This document shows, piece after piece, positions 45,770-57,709 of a stretch of 64,000 bases of DNA (its first letter is position 1; each line of letters opens with the position of its first letter). Source of the DNA: Doris montereyensis (Eukaryota > Mollusca > Gastropoda > Nudibranchia > Dorididae). The notes under the pieces are model-generated. The model saw nothing but the letters and a program-made list of their open reading frames with translations. It made no database searches and was not told the origin of the DNA. The DNA lies in assembly GCA_037039925.1 (NCBI GenBank), contig JAXRKP010001604.1:44645-108644 (forward strand), written 5' to 3'. The position numbers and the translations under genes are program-made.

Positions 45770-48700
45770 AATCTGGGCAGTGGACAGGTAAGCACCTATA
45801 CGGAGAGTAGATGATCCCACCCTCCACAAGTCTCCTACTACCTTGCAGGTGGGTCTTGCTGACCAATAGCTAAGGGAGTTAACCCTGACAGAAAATAACA
45901 ACATGCTGCCTTGCAGGCTAGTCTTGAATGACCAAAGGCTAAGGGAGTTACCCTGACAGAAAATAATAAGGCCTGGTAGGAGGCCTCAAGGTGGCAGCCC
46001 TACCATCTACCTAGGGTACAGTGGGCTAATCCCTTATCTAAAACCTAAATGATGCAGAGAAATAAATATAATATAACCGGCTTGACCTTTCAACGACGAA
46101 AATGGAAACAAACACGGACTGTGATTTTTGGAACATGGAATGAGGGCAATAAATGGAAAAGTTAGAATTAGTTGAAGAAATGGAAAAATTCAAAGTAGAC
46201 ATTTTGGCTATTACAGAAACAAAGAAAAAGGAAAAGGAATAGAAAATGTAGGACCAAAACATATTTTAATCTTCTCAGGAGTAGATGTCAAAGATAGAGC
46301 TAGAGCAGGAGTAGGTCTCCTAGTGCATAAAAGCTACTAGAAAGCTGGAAATTTATACACCCACGGCCATTAGAGGTAAATATTAAACCAAAAGGAAGAG
46401 AAATTATATTATTAATTAATAGCTTATAATGGACCAAACGAAGACGCTACTAAAGAAGAAAAAGATACCTCGAAAACGATTTATACATAGCTGCAGAGAA
46501 TCTTAAACACAAACAGGAACTAATGCTTTTAGGAGATTTAAATGCTAGAGTAGGCAACAATATAGAAACATCAGGAGGAGTAATAGGTAAAGAAGGAGAG
46601 AAAACAACATCTCCAAATGGAGAGAGACTAATAGATTTTTGCCTAAAGAATAACATGAAAATAGCCAACACATTTTTTCCTCATAAAGATATCAACAAAT
46701 ATACAAGAGTAAATGAAGACAGGTGTGAAAAGTCAATGATAGACTACATAATAGTTAGCAGCTCCATTTTTTTTACAGTACATTTGCTATAAGAGTAAAC
46801 AGAGGAGCAGAAATATTTAGTGATCATCACTTAGTGATTGCCAAAATGAGATTACTGACTGAAGAAAACAAACAGAAAAGGAAAGAGAAGAAAGCTACTA
46901 AACTTAAAATAGAGGAACTAAATAAACCAATAGTAAAAGAGATATACCAATCAAGGATAAAAATATGTATCAATGAAAGCCGATGGATCTGAATGATAGC
47001 AGTATTAGCACAATAGAAGAAAAGTGGCGATTTATAAAGAAACACTCCTCAGTTGTACTGAAGAGGTCTGTGGTAGGAAACAAATTAAAAGAGATGAGAA
47101 AAGAACAGCAAGGTGGAATGAGAATGTCAAAACTAAGATTAAAGAAAAGAAGGATGCCTGGAAGAAATACTTGCAAACAAAGAGACCAGAGGATAGGACA
47201 GATTACGTGAATAAAAGAACTATTCCCAAAAAGGAAGTGAGGAAAGCAAAACAGGAACAAAGGGAAGAGTTGGGACAAAGACTTCAAGAAAGCTATCAAA
47301 GAAATCAAAAGCTGTTTTGGGGTCAATGAACAGCATGAGAAAAACCAAAGCATGCCCAATACGACAAATTAAGAATGCCAAACGAGAAATTAACTGAAAG
47401 AAGACAGCCAAATCATGGAAGCGTGGAGAAGGTATTTTCAACAATTACAAAATCCCTCCCAGAACATATGAAACAAGGAGTAAAGATCAATTACTAAAAG
47501 TAACAAGTAATCCAGAAAAGACAGCTGAAGATATAGAGACATGTATATATCAATGGAAGAAACCAAACAGCTATAAGAAAAGTAAGAGTAACAAGTAATC
47601 CAAAAAAGACAGCTGAAGATGTAGATATCAATGGAAGAAATCCAAACAGCTATAAGAAAAGTGAAATTAGGAAAAGCCCCAGGAGCAGATCAAGTTTATT
47701 CTGAAATAATTAAAAACCAAGGGAGAGAGGTAGACAAACTACTATATGCAATATGCCAACAAGCATGGAAGTCCAAACAGGTGCCAGATGACTGGAAAAA
47801 GGGAATGGTAGTACCAATACATAATAAAGGATCAACTATGGAATGCTCAAACTATAGAGGGATATCACTACTTAGCGTACCAGGAAAAGTGTATGCCCGG
47901 ATACTGAAATGAGACTAAGGAAAAGAGTAGAGGATCAGATTGAAGAACATCAGAGTGGATTTAGAACAGGGAAAAAGTGTACAAGACCACATATTTACAA
48001 TTAGACAAATAATATAAAATTCCTTGAGAGAAACACTTGCACCTGTGTTTTATAGATTTAGAAAAGGTGTTTGACACTGTGAGGAGGGACGAACTATGGC
48101 ATTCCTTAAAAGAACACAACGTGAGAGCAAAATTTAGTAAAAGCCATTAAAAGTTTGTACAATAAACCAACATGTGCAGCGAGAGTAGCTGGAAATGTTT
48201 GTGAAGAATTTGATGTAGATACAGGAGTAAGACAGGGTTGTATCCTAAGACCTCTTTTGTTTATCACATTTATGGATTCAGTCACAAAGGCATCCTCAAT
48301 AATGAAGAAAATGAATGTAGGTATGTGGAAGTTCAAACTAGTAAATGTATCAATGCTTTCATTTGCTGATAATTTAGTTCTGTTTGGAAAATCAGAAAGG
48401 GACCTCCAGCCAAATATCAACATAATGAATAAAAGAGGAATGAGAGTAAATGTGAAGAAAACCAAAACAATGCTAGTAACTAGGAAAGCTAAAACACAAA
48501 ATCTTAAATTAGACAGGGAGATTTTAGAACAAGTTCAAAGCTACAATTACTTAGGAGTAATGATTAACTCAGAAGGAAAACTAAGAGAAAAATCAGCCAG
48601 AGAATACAAAAAGGCAAGTGCAATATATAACCATCTAGGAAAGGCATTTGTAGGTAAACAAGAATTGTTAACAAAAAACCAAAATGGCAGTATACAACAC

Positions 48701-49165
48701 AGTTTATTGTCCTACTCTCCTCTATGGCAGTGAAACCTAGACCTTAGACAGTAGGGAATACAGTAGAGTACAGGCAGCTGAAATGACATATCTAAGAAGA
48801 GTAGTAGGAAAACTAAAAAAAACAAAATCAGAAACACAACAATAAGATTAAGAGATCAAACCAAAGCAGATCTAAGCATAAAAACTAAGATAGAAATAAA
48901 TCAACTGGGATGGTTTGGACATGTTAACAGAATGAATGACAATAGAATAGCAAAATCAGTATAATACAGTGCTAAAACTCAAGGTAAAAGACCAAAAGGC
49001 AGACCTCGGAGAAAGTGGGAAAATATAAAGGAGGAATTAACGCAAAGAAATTTAACTTTCACGGAAGGAAACAGAAATGTCAGGACAGGGCAGCCTGGAG
49101 AAGGATCATTTCGGGCATCTAAAACCCATACACCGAAAGGTAGAATGAGAGCTGATAAAGAAAGA
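45770..49165 (+). mobile_element. RTE-type LINE, copy F, in RNF2 intron 1
   Basis: Most complete plus-strand copy, antisense to RNF2. A leader with two monomers (about 45836-45965) leads into the endonuclease from about 46110 (ALLGDLNARVGNN equivalent near 46525, DRCEKSMIDYI near 46720). The RT domain has GKAPGADQVYSEIIKNQGRE (about 47670), FDVDTGVRQGCILRPLLFIT (about 48210) and SFADNLVLFG (about 48360; second Asp of FADD lost). The C-terminal domain ends at 49165 with GATAAAGAAAGAAAGG. About 97 bp are duplicated in tandem near 47500-47655. Frames are broken, so it is inactive. Confidence 0.92.
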
Positions 49166-51111
49166 AAGGAAGGTAACACGGAATGGTAAAACGTTTATGA
49201 AAATACTCATATATATATAAATGAGACACCTGCACTTCTTGGTAACAACATGTCTCCATAGCCCAATGCTACCTCAAATTACATCATGGTTGGTTTCAGT
49301 CTCAGTTGGATAAAAGTCTCCATCCGATCCCTTGTCATTATCACATTGGAACTGCCCGTGTTCATCAATCAGTCAGTCTATCGTCACTTATCTCTCTCGC
49401 TTATTGAACTGCTCGTGTTCTGCCCGTTGTCGTAACAGTCTTCAGTCCCATCTGTTGTCGCAATAGTGTCACACGATCTCTAATTGGCCCACATTGAATG
49501 TAGCTCCTCCCATAATACCTCTTTATTTTACTTTCTTCCTGTATCCCCAACAAAAACCAAGCCCCAAATTTTTATCTCACTCCTTCAAAATAAACCCTCT
49601 TTATTATGTCCCTTGTAAGTTACGCCGACAATGGAAATCCTTCCTTTAAGGAGTGCCACTTTTCTTTCAGCAGGGATGTAAATGACAAACGGAGAAAAAA
49701 TCTGAATTTCTCTGAAATGTGAAACTTTCACACTTAACGCCTCATGTACCGTATTTAATCTCACACTTACAATAACAGCACCATGCAAAGCCATCTTTCT
49801 CGACCTCCCTAATATAACTAAAAGAAATTCCTCATTACAATCTTTAGTTGATACAATCTTTAGTTGACAGCCATTCCCACCTGAATTTGTTCTTAGAAGT
49901 TAGATCAATCATATCTACTGACAAATCCTGGTCAATAAGCCTTAACTTTTGACAGGTCATCCCCAATTTATTACATTGTCTAGATTCTGGAGCTAGCTTA
50001 CCTTTAACCTAAATCTAGTTGTTTTGAAGATTTGCTTGTTATTATAACAGTAAGTCTATAGTAACTTATAAATCTCAATCATTTCTGATTCTATTAACTA
50101 GGCTACCAAGTGAAGTAGAACTAGAAATCTAGGCTACCAGTGAAATAGAGCTAGAAATCTAACTCTAGCTCTACTATAAAGTTATGGAAGAAAAACAGGT
50201 GCGACAAATTCTAGACCTAGAAATTTAAATCTACTCTCAGTTTCTAGGCCTCTAGATAACAATTAAACTTAGATATATATAGATCTTACTAGATCTAGAT
50301 TGAATCCAGATCTATCATATAATAGCTTGTCTGTCTAGAATCCAGGTCACTTTACTTAAATAGATCGATCTTAATCTTATCTAGCTCTAGATTAGATGAT
50401 TAAATCACAATAACCCACAAATAGGATATAAAATAAATTGCAAATAACGCAATAGGAAATGTAAAAAATGACTTAGCTTCGATTTTCCTGGAATGAAAGA
50501 TTAGACCACATTCACAACTGAACCGTACGACTGCAGAGAGGCAGGCAGTGCATCTTAACATTGATAGACTATCCTAATTTAGCTAAATCTATCTCAAAAA
50601 CCTCAGCGAAAAGCAATTTCCACAACAAATACATTAGTAGATTTCAGACAAAAAAAAATCTGAAAAATCTGAAAGGACCTAAAGAAAGTTTCGATTTTTT
50701 AATATGAAATCTTCTGTGTAGAGTAGTAGGGGCTCACGGATCATTGTGGAAAGTGTAGTTCACTATGAAATTCAAAGTGAAAGTTAAAATGAAGCAGCGT
50801 GTTTTTGATTATGAAAATCGGCGATGGGCCTGGAGTCAGGAATTTTATCCTGTTGTGCTAAACCATGTCACCTATTCATAACAGCGAACATAGAAGTAGT
50901 TTAGTAAAAGGGAAGAAAAGGAACCTTATATGAGAAAAATATGTTAAAAGTAGAAAACCTCAAATAATCTGAAATGAGAGGAAATCTGAAAGATTTACAT
51001 CCGTTTCAGAAGGACTCCCATAGTCACCACACTATCACCATCCCTGGATAGGAATTCATATCATCATGAAAAGTGGCTAAAATTTTTAAAATATAGATCT
51101 AATTAGCTTAC
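49166..51111. other. RNF2 intron 1, 5' part
   Basis: AT-rich, no gene. It includes a two-copy repeat of about 30 bp at 50101-50160 (GGCTACCA..GTGAA.TAGA.CTAGAAATCT) and a zone rich in TCTAGATC words (50090-50390). Confidence 0.5.
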
Positions 51112-51899
51112 CAGTGGCATTTGCTGTAGTCTTTATGTAGCGTGTTTGTGCAGACGAGTCGATTACACTTTCTTGGGGTGCGGTTTAAATATTAGTTCTA
51201 TTTCATTCACAAGCTGTGGTATAGAGGGCTCTGGACTTCCTCTAGAATGATGCTCTGACAAGCTAGCTTCACCAGTTGAATTTTCAGCACTTGAATCATC
51301 GGAAAAATGTTTCATTGGTTTGTGACCAAAAGCATCATTTGAAGCCATTTCATCATTCTCTACACCACCCTGTGATTCAGACATGTTTCCTTCATCATCA
51401 TTACCTCTCCCTGATAGTTCAGAATTTTGTTTATGGACTCGTTGGGCTCTGTTTAAAGCTTGTAATCGAAGACCTTCTTCAATACTATTTGATAGTGCTG
51501 CAGTATTGTGATGTTTATTCAATTTCGCAATGAGTTTCTCCTGATGAGCTTCATACTCATCTCGGCTGGGGTAAATTTTAGAAATAAGTGCATCAAAATT
51601 AGGATCTGGCCGTAATGATCTTTTTGACACCAGTTTTTTTTCTACACGTTGGACATTCTTTATTTCCACTGCGAAGAGCAGTAATAATACACTCTGACAG
51701 AAGCGATGCAAACATTCCTTTGTTGTCATTGTGCTTTTCAACATATCAAGACATATTGGACACATAAGTTCACTATGAAGGCTTTAGGTGAAACAGCGAT
51801 CTCTGTATTATCAGTGATAGCTTCTTGAGGGGTTCGATGCAACTCATACAAACTCAATTCCCATGTTTTGATCGGTGCGTGGTTAACTTCATTCGCCAT
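51112..51899 (-). CDS. RNF2: RNF2/RING1 orthologue, first coding exon (RING finger; four one-base frame breaks)
   Basis: E3 ubiquitin ligase of Polycomb repressive complex 1, which mono-ubiquitinates histone H2A. ATG at 51899 gives [20 protein letters not shown] and [20 protein letters not shown]. The RING follows ([15 protein letters not shown], then CPTC) and [35 protein letters not shown] and a Ser-rich linker to [11 protein letters not shown] and SAQTRYIK. The donor G|GTAAGC ends at 51112. The frame breaks near 51780 (CC), 51700, 51634-51641 (A8, one extra) and 51175-51178 (C4). Across these the conserved C3HC4 residues are all present in alternate frames. Invertebrates usually have a single RING1/RNF2 gene (Sce in flies). 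Confidence 0.88.
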
Positions 51900-52060
51900 G
51901 ATTAGAATGAGATTCACGGTCCGGACCGACTTCAATTCAATGGAGGAACTATATTAATCTCCCTCTCCTCTCTCCTCTCTCGAGATTCGGGCCTTCGGTT
52001 TATAGCACTCACTTCTAAAGCTGAAGAGAAAACCAAGCCAGCTTCCTGTTTGAATTGACG
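51900..52060 (-). promoter_or_regulatory. Probable 5' untranslated region and promoter of RNF2
   Basis: Directly upstream of the ATG on the minus strand. It has a GA-rich tract (GAGAGAGGAGAGAGGAGAGG) near 51960-51985, a CpG-containing patch and an Ets-like AGGAAG word near 52042. No TATA box is seen. This is inferred from position. Confidence 0.35.
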
Positions 52061-52611
52061 AAAAAAACCGAAAGTTTTCAATCACTTTTTTTCTCCCAAG
52101 TTATCGGTTAACTGTAGCCTTATGTCATTTCACAAAGAAATGTTCGCAAGATATGTATAACAATAGAAGGCTAAAAATATAATGGCATTCATAACCTTAA
52201 TCAAAAGTGTCAAAGTGTACACAATGCTGATTTCAAAACAGAAGGTCCTAGTTAAGAAGTATACGAAGGAGCCACACAGGAGGAAGTCAAAGGCGAAATA
52301 TGACAATAAGTGACAACTCCACTAATAAAGACAGAACAAACACGAGACGTTTCGAGTATAACCCTTCGTCAGACAACAAACGAGAAATATTTAGAATCTA
52401 GATCTAAGTAATACCTCCGGTATCACACAATGTGATGTCAGAAGAAAAACATAAAGGAGAAAGGAAGAAAGAAAAAGACAGCGATGTTAAGAAACGTAGC
52501 AGAGGAGGGTGTGAAGAAAGAAGAGAGAGTGGAAAGTTCAGATCTAGAATGAAATAAAAAATATGAAAATAAGTAAGTAATAAAAGGTGAGAAGGAGATA
52601 GAGAGAATGAG

Positions 52612-52636
52612 AGAAAAAGAGAGAGAGAGAGAGTGA

Positions 52637-52720
<84 letters not shown>
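52612..52720. repeat. GA / GT compound microsatellite
   Basis: GA repeats, a block of about ten GT, then GA again, within the hammerhead-ended element. Confidence 0.95.
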
Positions 52721-52810
52721 GAGAGTGAAAGAGAGAAAGAAAGAAAACAGGCAGGGAAGAAAGAAAGGGGAGAGAGAGACGTGTGAGTATGGGAAACAAG
52801 AACGAAAAAA

Positions 52811-52920
52811 TAGGATAAATGTAAGACTAGATCTATATCTCACTGGGTCTAGAAAGAAGAAATGATAGGATAAATGTAAGACTAGATCTATATCTCACTG
52901 GGTCTAGAAAGAAGAAATAA
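52811..52920. repeat. 55-bp tandem duplication
   Basis: TAGGATAAATGTAAGACTAG at 52811 recurs at 52866 with the following 35 bases, including GATCTATATCTCACTGGGTC. The copies are almost identical, so the duplication is recent. Confidence 0.95.
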
Positions 52921-53243
52921 TAGAAACTGAATGAAAGGAAGTATTAATCAAGATAAAAATTTACACTGAAGGTGCGAAATGTATATAAATTACAAATTTA
53001 TCGATACAATAAGGGAAGAGAGTAAACAACTTATCTGAAATTTCAAAAAAATGCCAGTTAGACTAGCTGATGCCATCCAAGTTATCCAAGTTCTATTTTA
53101 TCACCAAGGAGAAATAACTTGAAATTTTGATAACTTGGTACACTATATAGACGGCCTTGGTTATACTCGAAACGTCACGCGTTTGTTCTGTCTTTATTAG
53201 TGGAGTTGTCACTTATTGTCATATTTCGCTTAGTTAAGAAGTA

Positions 53244-55089
53244 ATAACATCATGATTTCCCCATAAACAATTAATTATGCTTGTGATTGATGTTAATATT
53301 CAAAAGTTTCATGACAATATTTGGAAGAATTCATAATATTTTATATTTGAAACCTCGATCTGAACTGTTGAACGCAAACATTGCGGAATGAAATGCAAGT
53401 TCACAACAATGGCTGATTCTAGTAAATAAATGACTTCTCTCATTGAAAGAAATAACTGCGTTAAAAAATAAGATAGTAGATAGTACACTATGTTTTATGG
53501 AACTGATATCATTGCGTGACCTTAAGATTATCTGATTCAGGTCTAAATCGAGATTATAACACCTTTGGTGGTGACAAATTTTCATTGATTCGAAGGATCA
53601 TTGGTAATTTACGGAGATAAATGTTTTTCCTTTTTTTGTGGTGTCGGGTGTCGCAAATAGTGTTGGGCGATATCAATAATTTTTATCTCGATACCATAGA
53701 CTCAAATAGACTTCAATAGCTTGTTCATGTCCATTTCGATGAAGTATCGATATATCAATATGTTTCAATATTTTCAAACTTAAAATATTGATAATTAAAA
53801 TCGATATTTTACCCCAAAAACGGACCGTCTTTTGTGTATTTTTTGTATTTTTTGTTTTTTCCAGAAGGGGGTTTCGGTGGAAGGCTTTGGGTTGTTAAGT
53901 TGGGCTTGTTTTGTTTGTTCCTTTCGATGGACGGACGGGGAGTCTAGCATGTTTAGTGGATCTTTATTGAGTTATATTCAATTCTACCAAAAAAAGAAAT
54001 GAAGAATGGTAGATCTTCTTTAAGAATGAAAGCAAACTTATGTGGAAAAACCATCTAAACGATGTCTCATAAAAAATAATCAAAGAAAGTATTTTGTGAA
54101 AAGCGCTTTTTCAGTTTAAAATTGACCCTTCTTTGAACACTACAGAATATTCTATAAAACCATTATTTAAAGCGTTAAATCTTTTTGTATACCTGCTTGG
54201 GGTGGGCATTTAGAAAAGATGATAAGAAAAGAATAGGCTCGAATGAAAACACCTTTAAAAAAAAAAATCACAAACATTGCAAACGACACAACATCCACTA
54301 TATCTAATTATCAGACATCTTGAAATATCAAAGAAGCCAGCAATACATCTCAAGTAATATGAAAAGCCGAAGATATCTAAGATCATTCTTACCATCAGGA
54401 ATAAGACTTTAAATTCTAAGGCATCACTATGATTTATTTATTTACAGTATTGTCATGCACAAACTGAATTCTTATACAACTATCTAACTCATATGTGATG
54501 TCGTTCATTTTAACTATATTAATAATAATAGTAGCGCATTGTAGAGAGCCTCTTATCCACCAAAATGCTTGATGGCACTTTACAGTAAAATATTAAGCAA
54601 AATTCCAGATTATTTTTTAATGTACAGCAAAAACGTATGCTAGGTACCATTTTAAAAACACAAAAATGTAGAAATAAACTTTTAAACTAAGAGGAACCAA
54701 ATGTTTTTATGAAAAGTTTGGTCTTCAGATACTTTTTACAAATTTGAAATGAAGGGCTACTTCTTCTTCTTCTTCTTCTTCCTTTCTTCATCGAGATGTA
54801 AAAACCTCCTATGGGGAGGCAGGTCTACATGTACAATCTCAAAAAGGTTGGATCACATCCATACACAGTATAGCGCATATAACACATGTTTTGAAAGAGA
54901 TGTTATTTTATAACAGAGGGGCAACATGACTGAAGACCTGTCAATAAAAGATGATTTCTTAGTTGGCATGGTGATTAATAGGGAATTTGGTGATCTTAAT
55001 GCTCTATTAAGTTGGCAAAAAAAGACCAGTTCTTGTAACATAGGATGGACAAGACCGTTCAGATATTTGATACAATAAAAAAAATAAAA
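53244..55089. other. Unassigned AT-rich stretch
   Basis: No gene is recognised. GTGTTGGGCGATATC at 53661 resembles one end of a hAT-like MITE, without a partner. A short CTT run lies at 54760-54780. Confidence 0.4.
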
Positions 55090-55280
55090 AAAATATATAT
55101 CTTATACTACTCTGGAAGCCAGTGTAGTTCTGTTAATACTCGGCGTGATTGACTCACTTTGTTAATTAGTCTAGCAGCCTTATTCTGAAGCCTTTTCGAT
55201 CTCTGAATCAGTATTTTGGTGCAGATGCTAAGAGAGCATTGTAATAATCCATACGACTTAGAATTAGGATGTAACAAGCA
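55090..55280 (-). mobile_element. CR1/L2-type LINE, C-terminal fragment
   Basis: Minus-strand frames give MDYYNALLASAPKY, then QRSKRLQNKAARLINKV and RRVLTELHWLPE, which match the YCNALL, QN.AARL and LHWLP blocks of CR1/L2 proteins. One frameshift separates the first two. It may belong to the same old insertion as the fragment at 57710-58345, split by the Jockey element between them. Confidence 0.8.
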
Positions 55281-55589
55281 TTTTTGAAGTTGTTTGGTCT
55301 AGAAATATATTATCTTTGCTAATATTCTTTAAATGAAAATTGCAGCTCTGAATTGTTTTAGTAACATGTTCTATCACTAAAGTTCATGATGTAAATAACA
55401 TTCAAGGTTTCGAAAATATTTACATGTAATACCAATAATCGATTCTGATAGATTAACTTTTTTAAACAAAAACATTTTTACTCTAACTCTGAACCTTTCT
55501 TTGCTAAATTACATAATTTCAGTCTTGTCCCTGAGAACCAGAAATGTTAATACGTCCCCCAACCTGTTTACAGAGACTTTAATGGGGAA

Positions 55590-57690
55590 AAACAGCACAT
55601 GAAGCCATTCCAATAGGAGCAAAAGAATTACACGCAATTCTGGTCAGAGGAATTGGAAAATCTCCACCTTGAAGTCACAGACACTAGGAACCAGGCAGAA
55701 CAACAGAAATCCTTAGAAATGATATCATCTCAAACAGAAAGAAGCAAAGTTGAAGAAAAAAGACACAGAAATATCAAGATAGCAGTGAAGAGAAAAAACA
55801 CCCTGACTGAACTTTGATAAAGAAGAATCGGAAATATGAAAGCTCGCAAAATCACTAAATAGAGAAAAAAATCACAAAACAGCCCAATAGCATTGGCAAA
55901 AGAAGAAAAAACATTGTCTTAAAAGGAATTTGCGACGGAATTTATGGATTTCTTTCTGTCAGTTTGCAACAATTATATCGATGAGACTCAAGAAAAGGAC
56001 ATTGAGCGACAAAACAAGGAGAAGGAAATGGTAGAACCAGAAGAGGAAGAAACATGCATGTCATCCCCATTCACCGTAAAAGGCTGCAATGAGCAATCAG
56101 CAAACTATTGACTAAATGTGCACCAGGACCGGATGGAATAACAAATGACATGATATTGCATTTAGGAATCAGGCCATACAGAAACTTCTACAAATTTTCA
56201 ACAGCAGTTAGAAACATGGGAAAATGTCACCACTTTGAAAAAAGACTTCCTCACACCTATCACAAACAAGGAAAACCTGGAAACGAGACCAGCAGTTATT
56301 TCCTAATCAGCCTGACCAGCTGTCTATGCAAATTAATGGAGAGGATAATCAATGCAAGACTCATGGTTCCTTGAGAGTAAAAACATTCTAATGAAAGAGC
56401 AAGGAGGATTTAGAAAATACAGATCAACGGAAGACCAAGTGACATATACAGCTCAAGAAGTTGAAGAAGGCTTCCAGAACAAAAAGCAAACATTATTTGT
56501 CGGAGTAGACATGGAAAAAGCGTTTTGAGTATGGAGAACTGGACTGTTGGAGCAAACTATTGAAAATGGGAGTAAATAGAAATTGTACACCTGGGTAAAG
56601 GAATACCTAAACCAGAGAAAAAGCAACAGTGGATATTGAAAAACTAGAAGCAAAACAACACTCCTCAATCACAGAGTTCTCCAGGGTGGCGTTTTTCACC
56701 GACATCATTCTTGATATTCATGAATGACCTGGAAATTTTGGTATCCCGGAGTAAATGGATCCATTTATGCAGATCATTTAGCCTCATCAGCACAGAAGAC
56801 AAGGTCTGTACAGCTCAAGGAAAGATGCAGATAACACTGAACTACTTGGAAGAATGGACAAAGAAATGGTACATGTCTGAAAATGCCATCAAGACAACCT
56901 ATTCAATCTTCAGCCTCTCTACTAAATATCAAGCCAAAATGAAAATAGGAGCAAGGCTTTTGCAGAAGGAGGATAATCCTAAATATTTTGGAGCAACTTT
57001 GACCAAAGATTGACCCGGAAATCACACGTGGAAAACGCAAGAGAAAGCAACAAAAAAGAAGTGCACTACTGAAAAAGCTGTCAGGAACGGAGTGGGGATC
57101 GGGCCATTTTGTCCTCAGGGTGACCTGCACAGCATGTGTCCGCCCACTTCTTGAGGGGATGGCGGCGGAGGTGAACCACAGCGGCATCGGGCTTTCTCGA
57201 GGGTCAGAATGATCCAAAATCAAAGCCTCAGGATAATAACAGGAGCGGTGCGAACAGCACCTATCGCAGCAGTGGGGACGGGCACCCGGGCCTTGAAAGA
57301 TGGAAGGGACATGGGGAATGTTGATCCAGTGTGCTGGAATAAAAAAAAAGACTGGGAGAGCACCCATTGAGCCAATGGATGAATGGATCAGTAGGGAGGG
57401 TTTACTCCCTTAGTCTTTGGTCACCAAGACCCACCTGCAAGGCAGCAGGAGTGACTCATGAAGACGGGACCGCCTTATCCCCGTACAGGTGCTTACAGAT
57501 GTTGGAATTGCAACACTGAACATATTCTCCAGCAACGTCCGCTCCACACATCAGAGAGTAGCGGTGCGGCTGGAGAGGCGCCTGGAGGAGGGGCTCTGCG
57601 GCCCTATGGAGAGTCTGCAAAAGACTTGCATTTCATGAAGACAATCCGCATCCTGATCTGACCCGCTGGCAGAGAGATCGACGAAGAAGA
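55590..57690 (+). mobile_element. Jockey-type LINE, degraded
   Basis: Reverse transcriptase blocks appear in order: CAPGPDGITNDMI (56120), ISLTSCLCKLMERIINARL (56310), EQGGFRKYRSTEDQVTY (56400), TLFVGVDMEKAF (56490), a PTSFF-like LQGGV block (56680), DLEILV with a lost YADD (56720), LNYLEEWTKKWYM (56840) and TKYQAKMKIG. The C-terminal LRIITGAVRTAPIAA lies at 57225 and HILQQRPLHTS at 57510. Stops and shifts are frequent. An RTE leader piece interrupts it at 57398-57500. Confidence 0.82.
57398..57500 (-). mobile_element. Solo RTE 5' leader nested in the Jockey element
   Basis: One monomer (TTTACTCCCTTAGTCTTTGG, CACCTGCAAGGCAGCAGG) and the outer segment with CCGTACAGGTGCTTAC. Jockey-type C-terminal coding sequence resumes directly after it. 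No RTE body is present on either side. Confidence 0.75.
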
Positions 57691-57709
57691 TGAAGAAGTC
57701 TTGTCCCCA

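Larger units (their letters stand above)
52262..53230. mobile_element. 969-bp element with inverted hammerhead-like ends
   Basis: A 13-bp direct repeat, TAGTTAAGAAGTA, flanks it (52249-52261 and 53231-53243). Inverted arms of about 75 bp (52293-52365 and 53156-53229) share GCGAAATATGACAATAAGTG and CTAATAAAGACAGAACAAAC. The left arm, read on the minus strand, has CTGACGA (52372-52366), an AGGGTTATACTC hairpin region and GAAACGTC (52353-52346), a full hammerhead-like core. The right arm has GAAACGTC at 53169-53176 but a decayed CTGACGA. The interior holds microsatellite and no RT gene. A non-autonomous Penelope-like or retrozyme-like element is the best guess. Confidence 0.65.

Noticed and set aside
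51276..51533. Plus-strand frame of 85 codons
   Set aside because: It is the antisense shadow of the RNF2 exon.
53661..53800. hAT-like MITE (GTGTTGGGCGATATC end)
   Set aside because: Only one end is visible; no inverted partner or 8-bp duplication was found.
56903..57367. Minus-strand frame of 154 codons
   Set aside because: It is the antisense shadow of the Jockey reverse transcriptase C-terminal region.
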